DNA from: Clostridioides difficile
GTDB lineage: Bacteria; Bacillota; Clostridia; Peptostreptococcales; Peptostreptococcaceae
NCBI GenBank assembly: GCA_012955965.1
Contig: JABBZI010000009.1
Location: 62,001-126,000 of the forward strand
Reading direction: 5' to 3'
DNA length: 64,000 nt
The stretch's first letter is position 1. Each line of letters starts with the position of its first letter. Made by a program: the position numbers and the translations under genes. Under the pieces are notes generated by a model. The model made no database searches. It was not told the DNA's origin and worked only from the letters and a program-made list of their open reading frames with translations. This document shows positions 55,746 through 64,000 of the stretch, piece by piece.

Positions 55746-57113
55746 TTATGCATTGTTTTTTAACTGATTTTCTGGAGAATTTATATATTCAAAGTATTTC
55801 TTAGTTTCAGATACTATTATAGGAGATAGTGCAAGTAAAGCTATTAGGTTAGGTATTGCCATAAGTCCATTTACAATATCAGCAATTATCCAAACAACTT
55901 CTAATTTTAAGAATGCACCTAACAGTACCATAGCAACAAATACAGTTCTATATCCATTCATACCTTTTACACCAAATAGGAATTCAAAACATCTTTCTCC
56001 ATAATAACTCCAACCTAAAATTGTAGTAAATGCAAATAATGTCAGACTAACTGTAAGTAATATTGGTCCAAATGTAGGAATTGCTCCATTAAAAGCTGCT
56101 TGTGTCATAACAGCTCCATTAAGGTCTGAGCACCATACTCCTGAAATAACAAGAGAGAATCCAGTAAGTGTACAGATTATAATAGTATCTATAAAAGTAC
56201 CTGTCATAGATATAAGACCTTGCTCTGCTGGCCATTCAGTTTTAGCTGCAGCTGCAGCTATTGGAGCACTACCTAGACCAGATTCATTTGAAAATACACC
56301 ACGAGCGATACCATTTCTAATAGCTAGTGAAATAGTTGCTCCTAGGAAACCACCAGTTGCAGCAGTAGTTGTAAAAGCACTTTTAATTATTAGCATAAAA
56401 GTTTCTGGTATCTTGTTCCAGAAAGATATTAAAATAATTCCACAGATTGCAATATATATAACAGCCATAAAAGGTACTATCTTAGTTGCTACATTAGATA
56501 TACTTTTAAGACCTCCAAATACAACTAAGGCTACAAATAATGCTAATACAACACCTGTAATTCTAGGGTCTACACCAAAACTGCTATTTATTGCATCTGT
56601 TATTGAATTTACTTGGGTAAAAGTACCTATGCCTAAAAGTGCAACTAATATACCACTTATAGCGAAAAATATTGCAAGAGGTCTCCATTTTTCACCCATA
56701 CCATTTACTATGTAATACATAGGTCCACCAGATACTTGACCATTTTTGTCTTTAGTTCTGTATTTTATTGCAAGAACACCTTCTGAATACTTAGTAGCCA
56801 TTCCAAAGAACGCTGCTATCCACATCCAAAAAAGAGCACCAGGTCCACCCGCTTTAATAGCTGTAGCAACACCTACAATATTACCAGTACCAACTGTGGC
56901 AGCTAGTGCAGTACATAAAGCTGCAAAACTTGAAACATCACCACTACCTTTATTTTCAGCAGAGAATATTAATTTAATAGCTCTTGGAAGTTTAGTTATT
57001 TGTATAACTCCAAGCTTAACAGTAAGTAATATACCAGTGCCAACAAGTAGCACTAGTAAGGGTGGTCCCCAAATAAAAGCATCAACTTTGTTTAAAATAT
57101 CAATTAGATTCAT
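55746..57113 (-). CDS. Sodium:alanine/glycine symporter (AGCS family)
   Basis: 455 residues, about ten or eleven membrane helices; GGPMYYIVNGMG and TALAATVGTGNIVGVATAI are AGCS signatures. GAGGGAGTG before ATG. The tandem glycine riboswitch upstream identifies glycine as the relevant substrate or signal. Confidence 0.95.
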   Translation of the reverse strand: MNLIDILNKVDAFIWGPPLLVLLVGTGILLTVKLGVIQITKLPRAIKLIFSAENKGSGDVSSFAALCTALAATVGTGNIVGVATAIKAGGPGALFWMWIAAFFGMATKYSEGVLAIKYRTKDKNGQVSGGPMYYIVNGMGEKWRPLAIFFAISGILVALLGIGTFTQVNSITDAINSSFGVDPRITGVVLALFVALVVFGGLKSISNVATKIVPFMAVIYIAICGIILISFWNKIPETFMLIIKSAFTTTAATGGFLGATISLAIRNGIARGVFSNESGLGSAPIAAAAAKTEWPAEQGLISMTGTFIDTIIICTLTGFSLVISGVWCSDLNGAVMTQAAFNGAIPTFGPILLTVSLTLFAFTTILGWSYYGERCFEFLFGVKGMNGYRTVFVAMVLLGAFLKLEVVWIIADIVNGLMAIPNLIALLALSPIIVSETKKYFEYINSPENQLKNNA

Positions 57114-57213
57114 AAAAACACTCCCTCTTTTTTTTGCTTTGCATAATCAATAGAATTTTTAATGAAGTAATCGACAGGAAATAAGTATAATTTATTAATA
57201 ATTTCTAGTGTAA

Positions 57214-57246
57214 TAAAAAAAGCTAAATCTAAAAAAGATTCAGCTC
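57214..57246 (-). terminator. Intrinsic terminator downstream of the glycine riboswitch
   Basis: AGCTGAATCT / AGATTTAGCT on the minus strand followed by TTTTTTTATT; lies between aptamers and the symporter start, so it is the likely expression platform. Confidence 0.8.
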
Positions 57247-57304
57247 TGGATATACACTAATTAGCAACCAAAATAAAAGTATTAATAATACTGATTTTGG
57301 TAGA

Positions 57305-57472
57305 TAATCCCTGTCCTTTTGCCTGAGAGATTGAGCATAAAAGCCTTGCCCCTTCGGCGCCCATAATGGGTCTCTCCAGAGTTCCGTAAATTTTACAGTC
57401 CTACTTTTAAAAAGTACCTGAGAGTGTTACTCCTTCGGTGTGCTATATAGCAACTCTTCTATAAAATCTTAA
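57305..57472 (-). promoter_or_regulatory. Tandem glycine riboswitch
   Basis: Two adjacent aptamers on the minus strand. The 5' one (about 57472-57388) has GAGTTGC, CACCGAAGGAGTAA, CACTCTCAGG and AGGACTGT. The 3' one (about 57386-57305) has GGAGAGACC, GCGCCGAAGGGGCAA, TCTCTCAGGCAAAAGGACAG. These are the conserved strings of the glycine class, with the usual short linker. Confidence 0.96.
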
Positions 57473-57482
57473 CCGGATATTG

Positions 57483-57818
57483 ATTTGTCATAGCTTATTG
57501 TATTAATAATATTAATATAAGTTTTTATGTTTTGTCAACTAAAAAATTAAAAAACAGTAGAAAAATATAAAAATGTAAGCCTAATAACGAATTATAAACT
57601 TAAAAATATAAGCAATATACGTAAAAATAGATGCCATAATTAAGTATACAAATTAAGTATAAAATAAGTTTTAGATAAAAAAATAAGAAAATCTTAAATA
57701 ATTAATTAGAGATGATTAAATTATGGTAATATTATAGTTACGATATTAAGAAAAGTTCTATTTATTTAGATTTTAAGTGTAATATGAGATTGGACATAGA
57801 GAAAGGAAGTATTTTTAA
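57483..57818. other. Intergenic region between glycine riboswitch and topB
   Basis: About 335 bp, AT-rich; must hold divergent promoters. Nothing else recognised. Confidence 0.4.
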
Positions 57819-59939
57819 ATGGGAAAAATATTAGTACTAGCAGAAAAACCTTCTGTTGGAAGAGATATAGCAAAAGTTTTGGGAGCAAAAAATGAAAAAA
57901 ATGGGTATATAGAAGGGTCAAAGTATGTAGTTACTTGGGCATTAGGTCACTTAGTCACGCTTGCAGACCCTGAAAGTTATGGAGAAAGATATAAATCATG
58001 GAACTTAGAAGACTTGCCAATTCTTCCTAAGTATCTAAAGACTGTTGTAATAAAAAAGAGTGGAAAGCAGTTTAATACAGTCAAAGCTCAAATGAATAGG
58101 AATGATATAGAAGAAATAGTTATAGCAACAGATGCAGGTCGTGAAGGAGAACTTGTAGCAAGATGGATAATAGAAAAATCACAAGTAAAAAAGCCTTTAA
58201 AACGTCTTTGGATTTCTTCAAGTACAGATAAAGCAATAAAAGAGGGATTTGCAAAATTAAAAAGTGGAAAAGAATATGAAAATTTATATTATTCAGCAAT
58301 AGCACGAGCAGAAGCTGATTGGATTATTGGAATAAATGCAACTAGAGCTTTGACAACAAAGTATAATGCACAACTTTCTTGTGGAAGAGTTCAAACACCT
58401 ACTCTTGCCATGTTACTTAAGAGAGAGGAAGAAATAAGGAATTTTAAACCTAAAGAGTACTATGGATTGGAGCTAATTGCCACAAAGGGAAGTTCAGATA
58501 TAAAATTTATTTGGAGTGATAAGAATAATAACTCTTCAACATTCAGTAAAGAAAAGATAGAATCCATATTAAAAAAGGTAAAAAATTTAGATATAAAAAT
58601 ATCAGAAGTAAGCAAATCATATAAGAAAAAATATTCTCCTGCATTATATGATTTAACAGAATTGCAAAGAGATGCAAATAAAATGTTTGGATTTTCAGCA
58701 AAAGAGACATTATCTATAATGCAAAAACTGTATGAGCATCATAAAGTGCTTACTTATCCTAGAACTGATTCTAGATATTTAACATCAGATATTGTTGGAA
58801 CATTGAAAGACAGGATAAAAGCTGTAAATGTTAGTGATTATTCAAAGATTTGTAACAAATTATTAAAAAGTAATATTACAGCTAATAAATCTTTTGTTGA
58901 TAATTCGAAGGTAACAGACCATCATGCAATAATACCAACAGAACAGAAGGTATTTATGAGTGATTTTAGTGATAAAGAGCGAAAAATATACAATCTTGTA
59001 GTAAAAAGATTTTTAGCAGTATTGTCTCCTCCTTTTGAATATGAACAGACAACTATAAATGCTAGTGTAGAAGGAGAAATATTTAAAGCGAAGGGCAATA
59101 AAGTAATAAATTTAGGTTGGAAAGAAAGCTATAAAGATATTGATGATGAAGATGAGTATGAAAGTATACCAAATGTTTTAGAAAAGGACATCCTTAAAGT
59201 AAAGGAACTAAAGGTAACTTCAGGTAAAACAAATCCACCTCCATATTTAAATGAGGGTACATTATTAACAGCTATGGAAAAAAGTGGTCTTGGGACAGTT
59301 GCTACAAGAGCAGATATAATAGAAAAATTGTTCAATTCATTTTTAATGGAAAAGAAAAATAAAGATATATATATAACATCAAAAGGGAGACAATTATTGG
59401 ATTTAGTTCCAGTAGATTTGAAGACACCAGAACTTACAGCTTCATGGGAAAAAAAATTGTTGGATATTTCAAAAGGAAAACTTAATAAAAATACATTTAT
59501 AAATGATATGAAAAATTATTCAAAAGACATTGTCTCAGAAGTAAAAAATAGTGATAGTAAATTCAAACATGATAATTTAACTAAAAATAGATGTCCAGAG
59601 TGTGGAAAATTCATGCTAGAGGTAAATGGTAAGAAGGGTAAAATGTTGATTTGCGAAGATAGAGAGTGTAATACTAGAAAAACTATATCGCAAGTAACCA
59701 ATTCAAGATGTCCTAATTGCCATAAAAAATTAGAACTTCGTGGAGAAGGTGAAGGAAGAATCTTTACTTGTAGCTGTGGATATAGAGAAAAATTGTCATC
59801 TTTCAACAAAAGAAAACAAGAAGAAAAAAAGAAGGCATCAAAAAAAGATGTTAATCAATATTTAAAAAGTCAAAGCAAAAATCAAGAAACATTTAATAAT
59901 CCATTTGCAGAAGCACTAGCTAAATTAAAAAATAAATAA
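57819..59939 (+). CDS. topB: DNA topoisomerase III
   Basis: Type IA topoisomerase that relaxes and decatenates DNA. 706 residues. Toprim domain at the N-terminus (VLAEKPSVGRDIAKVLG; ATDAGREGE), catalytic Tyr313 in LTYPRTDSRYL, and a C-terminal tail with zinc-ribbon Cys clusters (CPECGKFM..CEDRECN; CPNCHKKL..CSCGY). Normal length for Firmicute TopB. GAAAGGAAG before ATG. Confidence 0.96.
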   Translation: MGKILVLAEKPSVGRDIAKVLGAKNEKNGYIEGSKYVVTWALGHLVTLADPESYGERYKSWNLEDLPILPKYLKTVVIKKSGKQFNTVKAQMNRNDIEEIVIATDAGREGELVARWIIEKSQVKKPLKRLWISSSTDKAIKEGFAKLKSGKEYENLYYSAIARAEADWIIGINATRALTTKYNAQLSCGRVQTPTLAMLLKREEEIRNFKPKEYYGLELIATKGSSDIKFIWSDKNNNSSTFSKEKIESILKKVKNLDIKISEVSKSYKKKYSPALYDLTELQRDANKMFGFSAKETLSIMQKLYEHHKVLTYPRTDSRYLTSDIVGTLKDRIKAVNVSDYSKICNKLLKSNITANKSFVDNSKVTDHHAIIPTEQKVFMSDFSDKERKIYNLVVKRFLAVLSPPFEYEQTTINASVEGEIFKAKGNKVINLGWKESYKDIDDEDEYESIPNVLEKDILKVKELKVTSGKTNPPPYLNEGTLLTAMEKSGLGTVATRADIIEKLFNSFLMEKKNKDIYITSKGRQLLDLVPVDLKTPELTASWEKKLLDISKGKLNKNTFINDMKNYSKDIVSEVKNSDSKFKHDNLTKNRCPECGKFMLEVNGKKGKMLICEDRECNTRKTISQVTNSRCPNCHKKLELRGEGEGRIFTCSCGYREKLSSFNKRKQEEKKKASKKDVNQYLKSQSKNQETFNNPFAEALAKLKNK

Positions 59940-60042
59940 TTTTTATGTTATTATTATACACAATTAGAAGTTTAACTGTATATTAGTTATATGTACTGAT
60001 ATAATATAGTGTATAATTTAGGCATGAAAGTAGGGCTGTTAA

Positions 60043-61296
60043 ATGGATTTGAGTAGTATATTTGAATATTATTGTAAAAAATGTGAGAATACATGGAATA
60101 ATTCAAGTGTTGAATTATCTGAGAATATAGAAAGATATAGTAAAGATTCACAAAAAAAGAGTGAAAAAGAATTAGATAAATGGATAGATACATTATCAAC
60201 TCACTTAAAAAAATATCCAAGTGATTTTGTATTGAAAAAAATGTGGATAAAAAAGGGTGAGATTTTCTTACAAAACACATTAGAAAAAGACAATATCTTT
60301 AAGTTAGAAAAAATGGATATTGAAGATAGAAAAAAGTTTTTAGGTATAACAAAACAGTTTATTAGAGATGCAAGAAAATTTGATAATGATTTGCCTATAG
60401 GTGATATTATGCAAGCTATGAGGAATGTATGGATTTCAAATGCGTTACAATTATCATTTGGAAAAGAGGTCTATTATTCAAAAGCAAACTTTGCATATAG
60501 CATGCTATATCCATATACAGATAACTATTTAGACAATACAAGTATAAATGAAGCTGATAAGGTTTTATTTAATCGGTGGTTAGAAAAAAAGCTCTTGGGA
60601 GAACAAATTAAACCTAGTAACTATCATGAAAGTAAAGTATCTCAAATGATAGATTATATTGAAAGTGTTTATTCTAGAGCAAAATTTAAAGAAGTCTACG
60701 AGTCACTATTATTGATATTTGAAAGTCAAGTAAAGAGCTTAAGGCAACAAGATAGAAAGTGTAATTTGTGTAAAGGAGAATTATTGTCTATTTCTATTGA
60801 AAAAGGCGGTTCATCTGTTTTAGTAGATGGATACTTAATAAGTGGCTTGATGACAAATGAAGAAATAGAATTTTGCATTGGTTATGGGTTTTTATTGCAA
60901 GTATCTGATGATTTACAGGATATAAAAGAAGATTTAAAATCCAATCATAAAACTGTTATGACAGAAACTATAAAAAATGGAACTTTAGATGAAATTACAA
61001 ATAAATTAATAAATTTTACTATTGAATTAATAGATGGTTTTAAAATTAACAATAAAAATGAATCTGTAATGGCTATGATAAAAAATGATTGCTTAATGTT
61101 AATTTTATTTTCTGTAGTGTATAATTCTGAATTTTTTTCTAGGGAATATATAGAAAAAATAGAGAACTTTATTCCATATACAATATCTTACTCATTAGAG
61201 ATTAAAGAAAAAATGAAGGAAAAATTTAAAGATGTAGATGTTTTAAATAATGAAGACGAATATAAAGAAATGATAGATATTATCTGTAAAGAGTAG
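60043..61296 (+). CDS. Class-I terpenoid/polyprenyl-synthase-like protein
   Basis: 417 residues, all-helical. Asp-rich motifs as in trans-isoprenoid synthases: YTDNYLDN (Asp160, Asp164) and QVSDDLQDIKED (Asp289, Asp290, Asp293), with KGGSS (254-258) between them. The first motif is DNxxD rather than DDxxD. It is not the housekeeping prenyltransferase by sequence. Follows topB by 100 bp and is convergent with an AI-2E permease gene; no other terpene gene is nearby. Product unknown; the catalytic assignment is inference. Confidence 0.7.
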   Translation: MDLSSIFEYYCKKCENTWNNSSVELSENIERYSKDSQKKSEKELDKWIDTLSTHLKKYPSDFVLKKMWIKKGEIFLQNTLEKDNIFKLEKMDIEDRKKFLGITKQFIRDARKFDNDLPIGDIMQAMRNVWISNALQLSFGKEVYYSKANFAYSMLYPYTDNYLDNTSINEADKVLFNRWLEKKLLGEQIKPSNYHESKVSQMIDYIESVYSRAKFKEVYESLLLIFESQVKSLRQQDRKCNLCKGELLSISIEKGGSSVLVDGYLISGLMTNEEIEFCIGYGFLLQVSDDLQDIKEDLKSNHKTVMTETIKNGTLDEITNKLINFTIELIDGFKINNKNESVMAMIKNDCLMLILFSVVYNSEFFSREYIEKIENFIPYTISYSLEIKEKMKEKFKDVDVLNNEDEYKEMIDIICKE

Positions 61297-61298
61297 AA

Positions 61299-61334
61299 AA
61301 AATAGTGAGATATATTATATATCTCACTATTTTA
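61299..61334. terminator. Bidirectional terminator
   Basis: AAAATAGTGAGATATA and its complement around one base, flanked by A and T tracts, between convergent genes. Confidence 0.85.
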
Positions 61335-61360
61335 AGTTTAAAGAAAATGTAAAAGTTAAT

Positions 61361-62422
61361 CTATTTAAATGCAGTGATAATACCATTATCATGTAGATTT
61401 TTTATGATTGTAGCTGCGATAGGGAATCCAAATAATCCAGCTATTCCAAATAGCTGAGCTCCGACAAACATACACATTAAAGTTATTAAAGGATATAGAC
61501 CAATTTGGTGTCCCACTACTTTTGGTTCTAGTATTTGTCTAACTACAGTTATAATGATATATAGTATTAGAAGACCTATTGCTAAGTTGATATTGCCATT
61601 AATTAATGAAATAATCATCCAAGGTGTCAAAATACTTCCTGTACCTAAAACTGGTAAAATATCAACAAGTGCTATGATGACAGATATAGCAAAAGCATTT
61701 TCAACTCTTAGGATATTGAGTCCAATAAGTAGTTCTATAAATGTCACTGATAATAGTATTGCATATGCTTTTAGTAGTTTTAAAAGAGCGTTAATACTAC
61801 TATTTTTTATGTTTATTATCATTAACTGGCTTTTTTCTGGAAACTGTTTTAATATAAAGTCTACTATTTTTTGATAGTCAAAAGTAAAGAAAAAAGAAGC
61901 AATCAAAGTGATAATAAGTTTTAACATAAATGCAGGTGTTTTACTTGCAATACTTGCTATAGTATTAAGTGCATTTGTCGAAACAGAGGCTACTAAAGAC
62001 ATCATCGATTGACTTATATTATCCCAACCAAGTATCAATGCTAGATTAACATTAGGTGTACTAGCATCTATTTTAGAAAATAAAGTATTTAGTGTTGGTT
62101 GTATACTTGATTTATATATTTCAGGAAGCCTAAAAAATATGTCACTTATACTTGTAAATATTTTTGCACCAAAGCTAATTAATAAAAATATGCATAATCC
62201 ATAAAAGGCTAAAAGTACTACTACAGAAATAAATGTACGATTTAAATTCATATTATTTGTAATAAGTCTTATAATAGGTCTTAAGATGGATGCAATGATA
62301 AAACTAATTACAAAAGGCATCAACAAAGGTAATAAGAATTTTAACGCAATATATATAATACTTCCTATTAAGACAACATATGTAAATTTAATTATAAAAT
62401 TCTTTTGCTTTTGAATGTCCAT
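61361..62422 (-). CDS. AI-2E family transporter (PerM-like)
   Basis: 353 residues with about eight membrane helices in the family pattern; strings LVDILPVLGTGSILTPW and LEPKVVGHQIGLYPLITL are signatures of AI-2E/PerM permeases. The family includes autoinducer-2 exporters and Na+/H+ antiporters, so the substrate is open. GGAGG before ATG. Confidence 0.93.
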   Translation of the reverse strand: MDIQKQKNFIIKFTYVVLIGSIIYIALKFLLPLLMPFVISFIIASILRPIIRLITNNMNLNRTFISVVVLLAFYGLCIFLLISFGAKIFTSISDIFFRLPEIYKSSIQPTLNTLFSKIDASTPNVNLALILGWDNISQSMMSLVASVSTNALNTIASIASKTPAFMLKLIITLIASFFFTFDYQKIVDFILKQFPEKSQLMIINIKNSSINALLKLLKAYAILLSVTFIELLIGLNILRVENAFAISVIIALVDILPVLGTGSILTPWMIISLINGNINLAIGLLILYIIITVVRQILEPKVVGHQIGLYPLITLMCMFVGAQLFGIAGLFGFPIAATIIKNLHDNGIITAFK

Positions 62423-62697
62423 AATATAAAACCTCCAATGTATTTGATATTATTCTAAATATGGTCTTTTTTACATAAAATATACTACTGTATATTGATT
62501 ATAAACTATAAAGCTTCTACAAAGTAAATAAATTATGTAAAATTTAGGTTAATTTTGTATAAAGATATACTTTTATATTTTACAATTGCTAACCAAATAC
62601 TAAAAAATATTTTAAATAAACAATATGAAATTGTGATAAAATTAATTTATGAAATATTAAATAGAGGTACAATAGATAGCTTTTAAGAGGTGGTAAG

Positions 62698-63438
62698 ATG
62701 AAAAATTTTAGAGATTTAGGTGGTAATAAAACTGAAGATGGTAGAAGTGTAAAGTATGGGTTATTTTATAGGTCTGCAAAACTATCAAACCTAAGTAAAA
62801 ATGATATAAAAATTTTAAAAGAATTAAATATTAAATATATATTTGATTATAGAAGTGACGAAGAAGCTCGTAAGCATCCATCAACAATAATATCAAATAT
62901 AAAAAATATAAGAATTCCGGCTATGAGAGAGTTAGAAGAATCGGAAGGGAGCTTTGGTTCTATTGAAGATATGATTGATGGTTTGTTTGAAAAAGATGGA
63001 GCGTTTAATATGTTAAATAATAGTTACTATAATTTACCTGTAAATAATCCATCTTATAGAAAATTAGTAGAACTTATAAAGGAGTATTCTAATTTACCAA
63101 TATTAAATCATTGTACAGCAGGTAAGGATAGAACTGGTGTAGGGAGTGCTATAATTCTTATGATTTTAGGTGTATCAAGAGAGAATATAATGAAAGATTA
63201 TTTAAAAAGTAATGAATTTGCAGATAAAGAAATAGAAAGGTTTATAGAATATAAGCCTAAATTTAAAGGAATTCCAAAAGAAAAATTAAATTATATATTT
63301 GGCGTAAATGAAGAATATATAAAAACTGCTTTTAGAAGAATTGATGAAGAATACAGTAGTGTGGAAAAATATTTATATGGAGAATTTAATTTAGATAAGG
63401 AAGAAATAAAAAAATTGAGAAATCAATATTTAGAGTAA
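62698..63438 (+). CDS. Protein tyrosine phosphatase (LipA/PtpB-like)
   Basis: 246 residues. Opening NFRDLGGNKTEDGRSVKYG and the catalytic P-loop HCTAGKDRTG with Cys139 and Arg145, typical of the atypical dual-specificity/phosphoinositide-like bacterial phosphatases. Cytosolic with no signal peptide. AAGAGGTGG before ATG. The next gene starts 11 bp on. Confidence 0.92.
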   Translation: MKNFRDLGGNKTEDGRSVKYGLFYRSAKLSNLSKNDIKILKELNIKYIFDYRSDEEARKHPSTIISNIKNIRIPAMRELEESEGSFGSIEDMIDGLFEKDGAFNMLNNSYYNLPVNNPSYRKLVELIKEYSNLPILNHCTAGKDRTGVGSAIILMILGVSRENIMKDYLKSNEFADKEIERFIEYKPKFKGIPKEKLNYIFGVNEEYIKTAFRRIDEEYSSVEKYLYGEFNLDKEEIKKLRNQYLE

Positions 63439-63449
63439 AAGGTGATTTT

Positions 63450-64000
63450 ATGAGTTTAAATATAACAGCAAGACAGATAAGTATAATAAAAATCCTGTTA
63501 AATTCCGAAGATACAATTAGTGGTCTTGCCTTAAGTCAAGAAATAGGATGCTCTTCAAAAACTATACAAAATGAAATAAAGGATATTAATAAACAACTTA
63601 AAAACAGTAAAATTCTATCAATACGAGGCGTTGGTTATAAGTTAGAAGGAAACTTTAATGAAGTGAATCTAAATAGTAATCTATACGATGATGTAGATAG
63701 AGTAGAGTATATAATCAGAAAAGTATTAGCCTTGAGTAATGAAGAAAAAAATACCATAAGGCTTGAAGATTTAGCAGATTCCATGTATGTGAGTGTTTCA
63801 ACAGTAAAAAATGACTTAAAAGAAGTAAAAAGAATATTAGAAAGGTATTCCATTTCGATTAAGTCAAAGCATAAGCAAGGTATCTGCATTTCTGAAAGTG
63901 AAGATAGAATAGTAAATTGTATAATTGATTTGAGTAATAAGAGAGATAATCAATTGACTCTAAATGATTTTCTAAATGATTATATAAAAGAAAAAAAGTT
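63450..64000 (+). CDS. BglG/MtlR-type PRD regulator, 3' end beyond the window
   Basis: Open frame from ATG 63450 (AAAGGTG upstream) to the window end, 183 codons visible. Two helix-turn-helix segments, ISGLALSQEIGCSSKTIQN with IRGVGYKLEG, and LEDLADSMYVSVSTVKNDLK with SKHKQGICIS, in the order seen in PRD-containing transcription regulators. The PRD and PTS domains should follow outside the window. Eleven bases after the phosphatase stop, so probably co-transcribed. Confidence 0.85.
   Translation, partial: MSLNITARQISIIKILLNSEDTISGLALSQEIGCSSKTIQNEIKDINKQLKNSKILSIRGVGYKLEGNFNEVNLNSNLYDDVDRVEYIIRKVLALSNEEKNTIRLEDLADSMYVSVSTVKNDLKEVKRILERYSISIKSKHKQGICISESEDRIVNCIIDLSNKRDNQLTLNDFLNDYIKEKK

Noticed and set aside
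56413-57153. Two open frames on the plus strand opposite the AGCS symporter
   Set aside because: Antisense shadows of a conserved transporter gene; no start signals.

Overview
The window is AT-rich Firmicute DNA that I recognise as Clostridioides difficile or a very close relative. This rests on gene content, a strong purine bias in coding strands, GGAGG-type ribosome binding sites, GTG/TTG starts, and several riboswitch classes (guanine, tandem glycine, c-di-GMP-I). The species call is recognition from memory, not a search. No rRNA, tRNA, CRISPR array, intact transposon or phage was seen.

Layout. 0-2.7 kb: end of a TelA-type tellurite/toxic-anion gene and, convergent to it, an IMP dehydrogenase of the Tritrichomonas type. 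3.2-8.5 kb: mannitol operon mtlA-mtlR-mtlF-mtlD behind a clear sigma-A promoter. 8.5-10.2 kb: guanine riboswitch, xpt and a small transaldolase. 10.3-13.2 kb: a LevR-family sigma54 activator with PTS regulatory domains. 13.9-18.9 kb: a membrane c-di-GMP phosphodiesterase in an operon with an unusual solute-binding/5'-nucleotidase-C fusion lipoprotein, then a small lipoprotein. 19.0-20.5 kb: arylsulfotransferase-like protein. 20.9-30.0 kb: a sugar-alcohol catabolic cluster (Gat-type PTS EIIA, EIIB and EIIC, two polyol dehydrogenases, split transketolase, RpiB, Rpe-like epimerase, phosphohexomutase) behind a near-perfect sigma54 promoter. The LevR-type activator at 10.3 kb is the obvious candidate regulator. 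The pentose-phosphate enzymes and the absence of tagatose enzymes suggest a pentitol rather than galactitol.

30.4-42.1 kb: three diguanylate cyclases (30.4, 34.4 and 41.0 kb) interleaved with a two-component system, a PIG-L deacetylase, and a molybdate/tungstate-type ABC transporter with a DUF364-family partner. 42.1-49.1 kb is a gene-poor accessory stretch. It has three diverged copies of a cassette (sigma-A promoter, c-di-GMP-I riboswitch, decayed short ORF), all on the minus strand. It also holds a cold-shock protein, a CPBP protease, an orphan response regulator with Glu in place of the phospho-acceptor Asp, a small-protein duplication, and one intact and one broken BlaI-like repressor. 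49.2-52.2 kb: a second two-component system paralogous to the first, with an extra small membrane protein.

52.4-57.5 kb: AzlCD amino-acid exporter, a MocR-type regulator, and a Na+/alanine-glycine symporter under a tandem glycine riboswitch. 57.8-64 kb: topoisomerase III, a class-I terpenoid-synthase-like protein, an AI-2E family permease, a tyrosine phosphatase, and the start of a BglG/MtlR-type regulator that runs off the window.

Two themes connect the genes. One is PTS-controlled sugar-alcohol use: two operons with different regulator types and different sigma factors. The other is c-di-GMP signalling: one PDE, three DGCs and three riboswitch cassettes within 34 kb.
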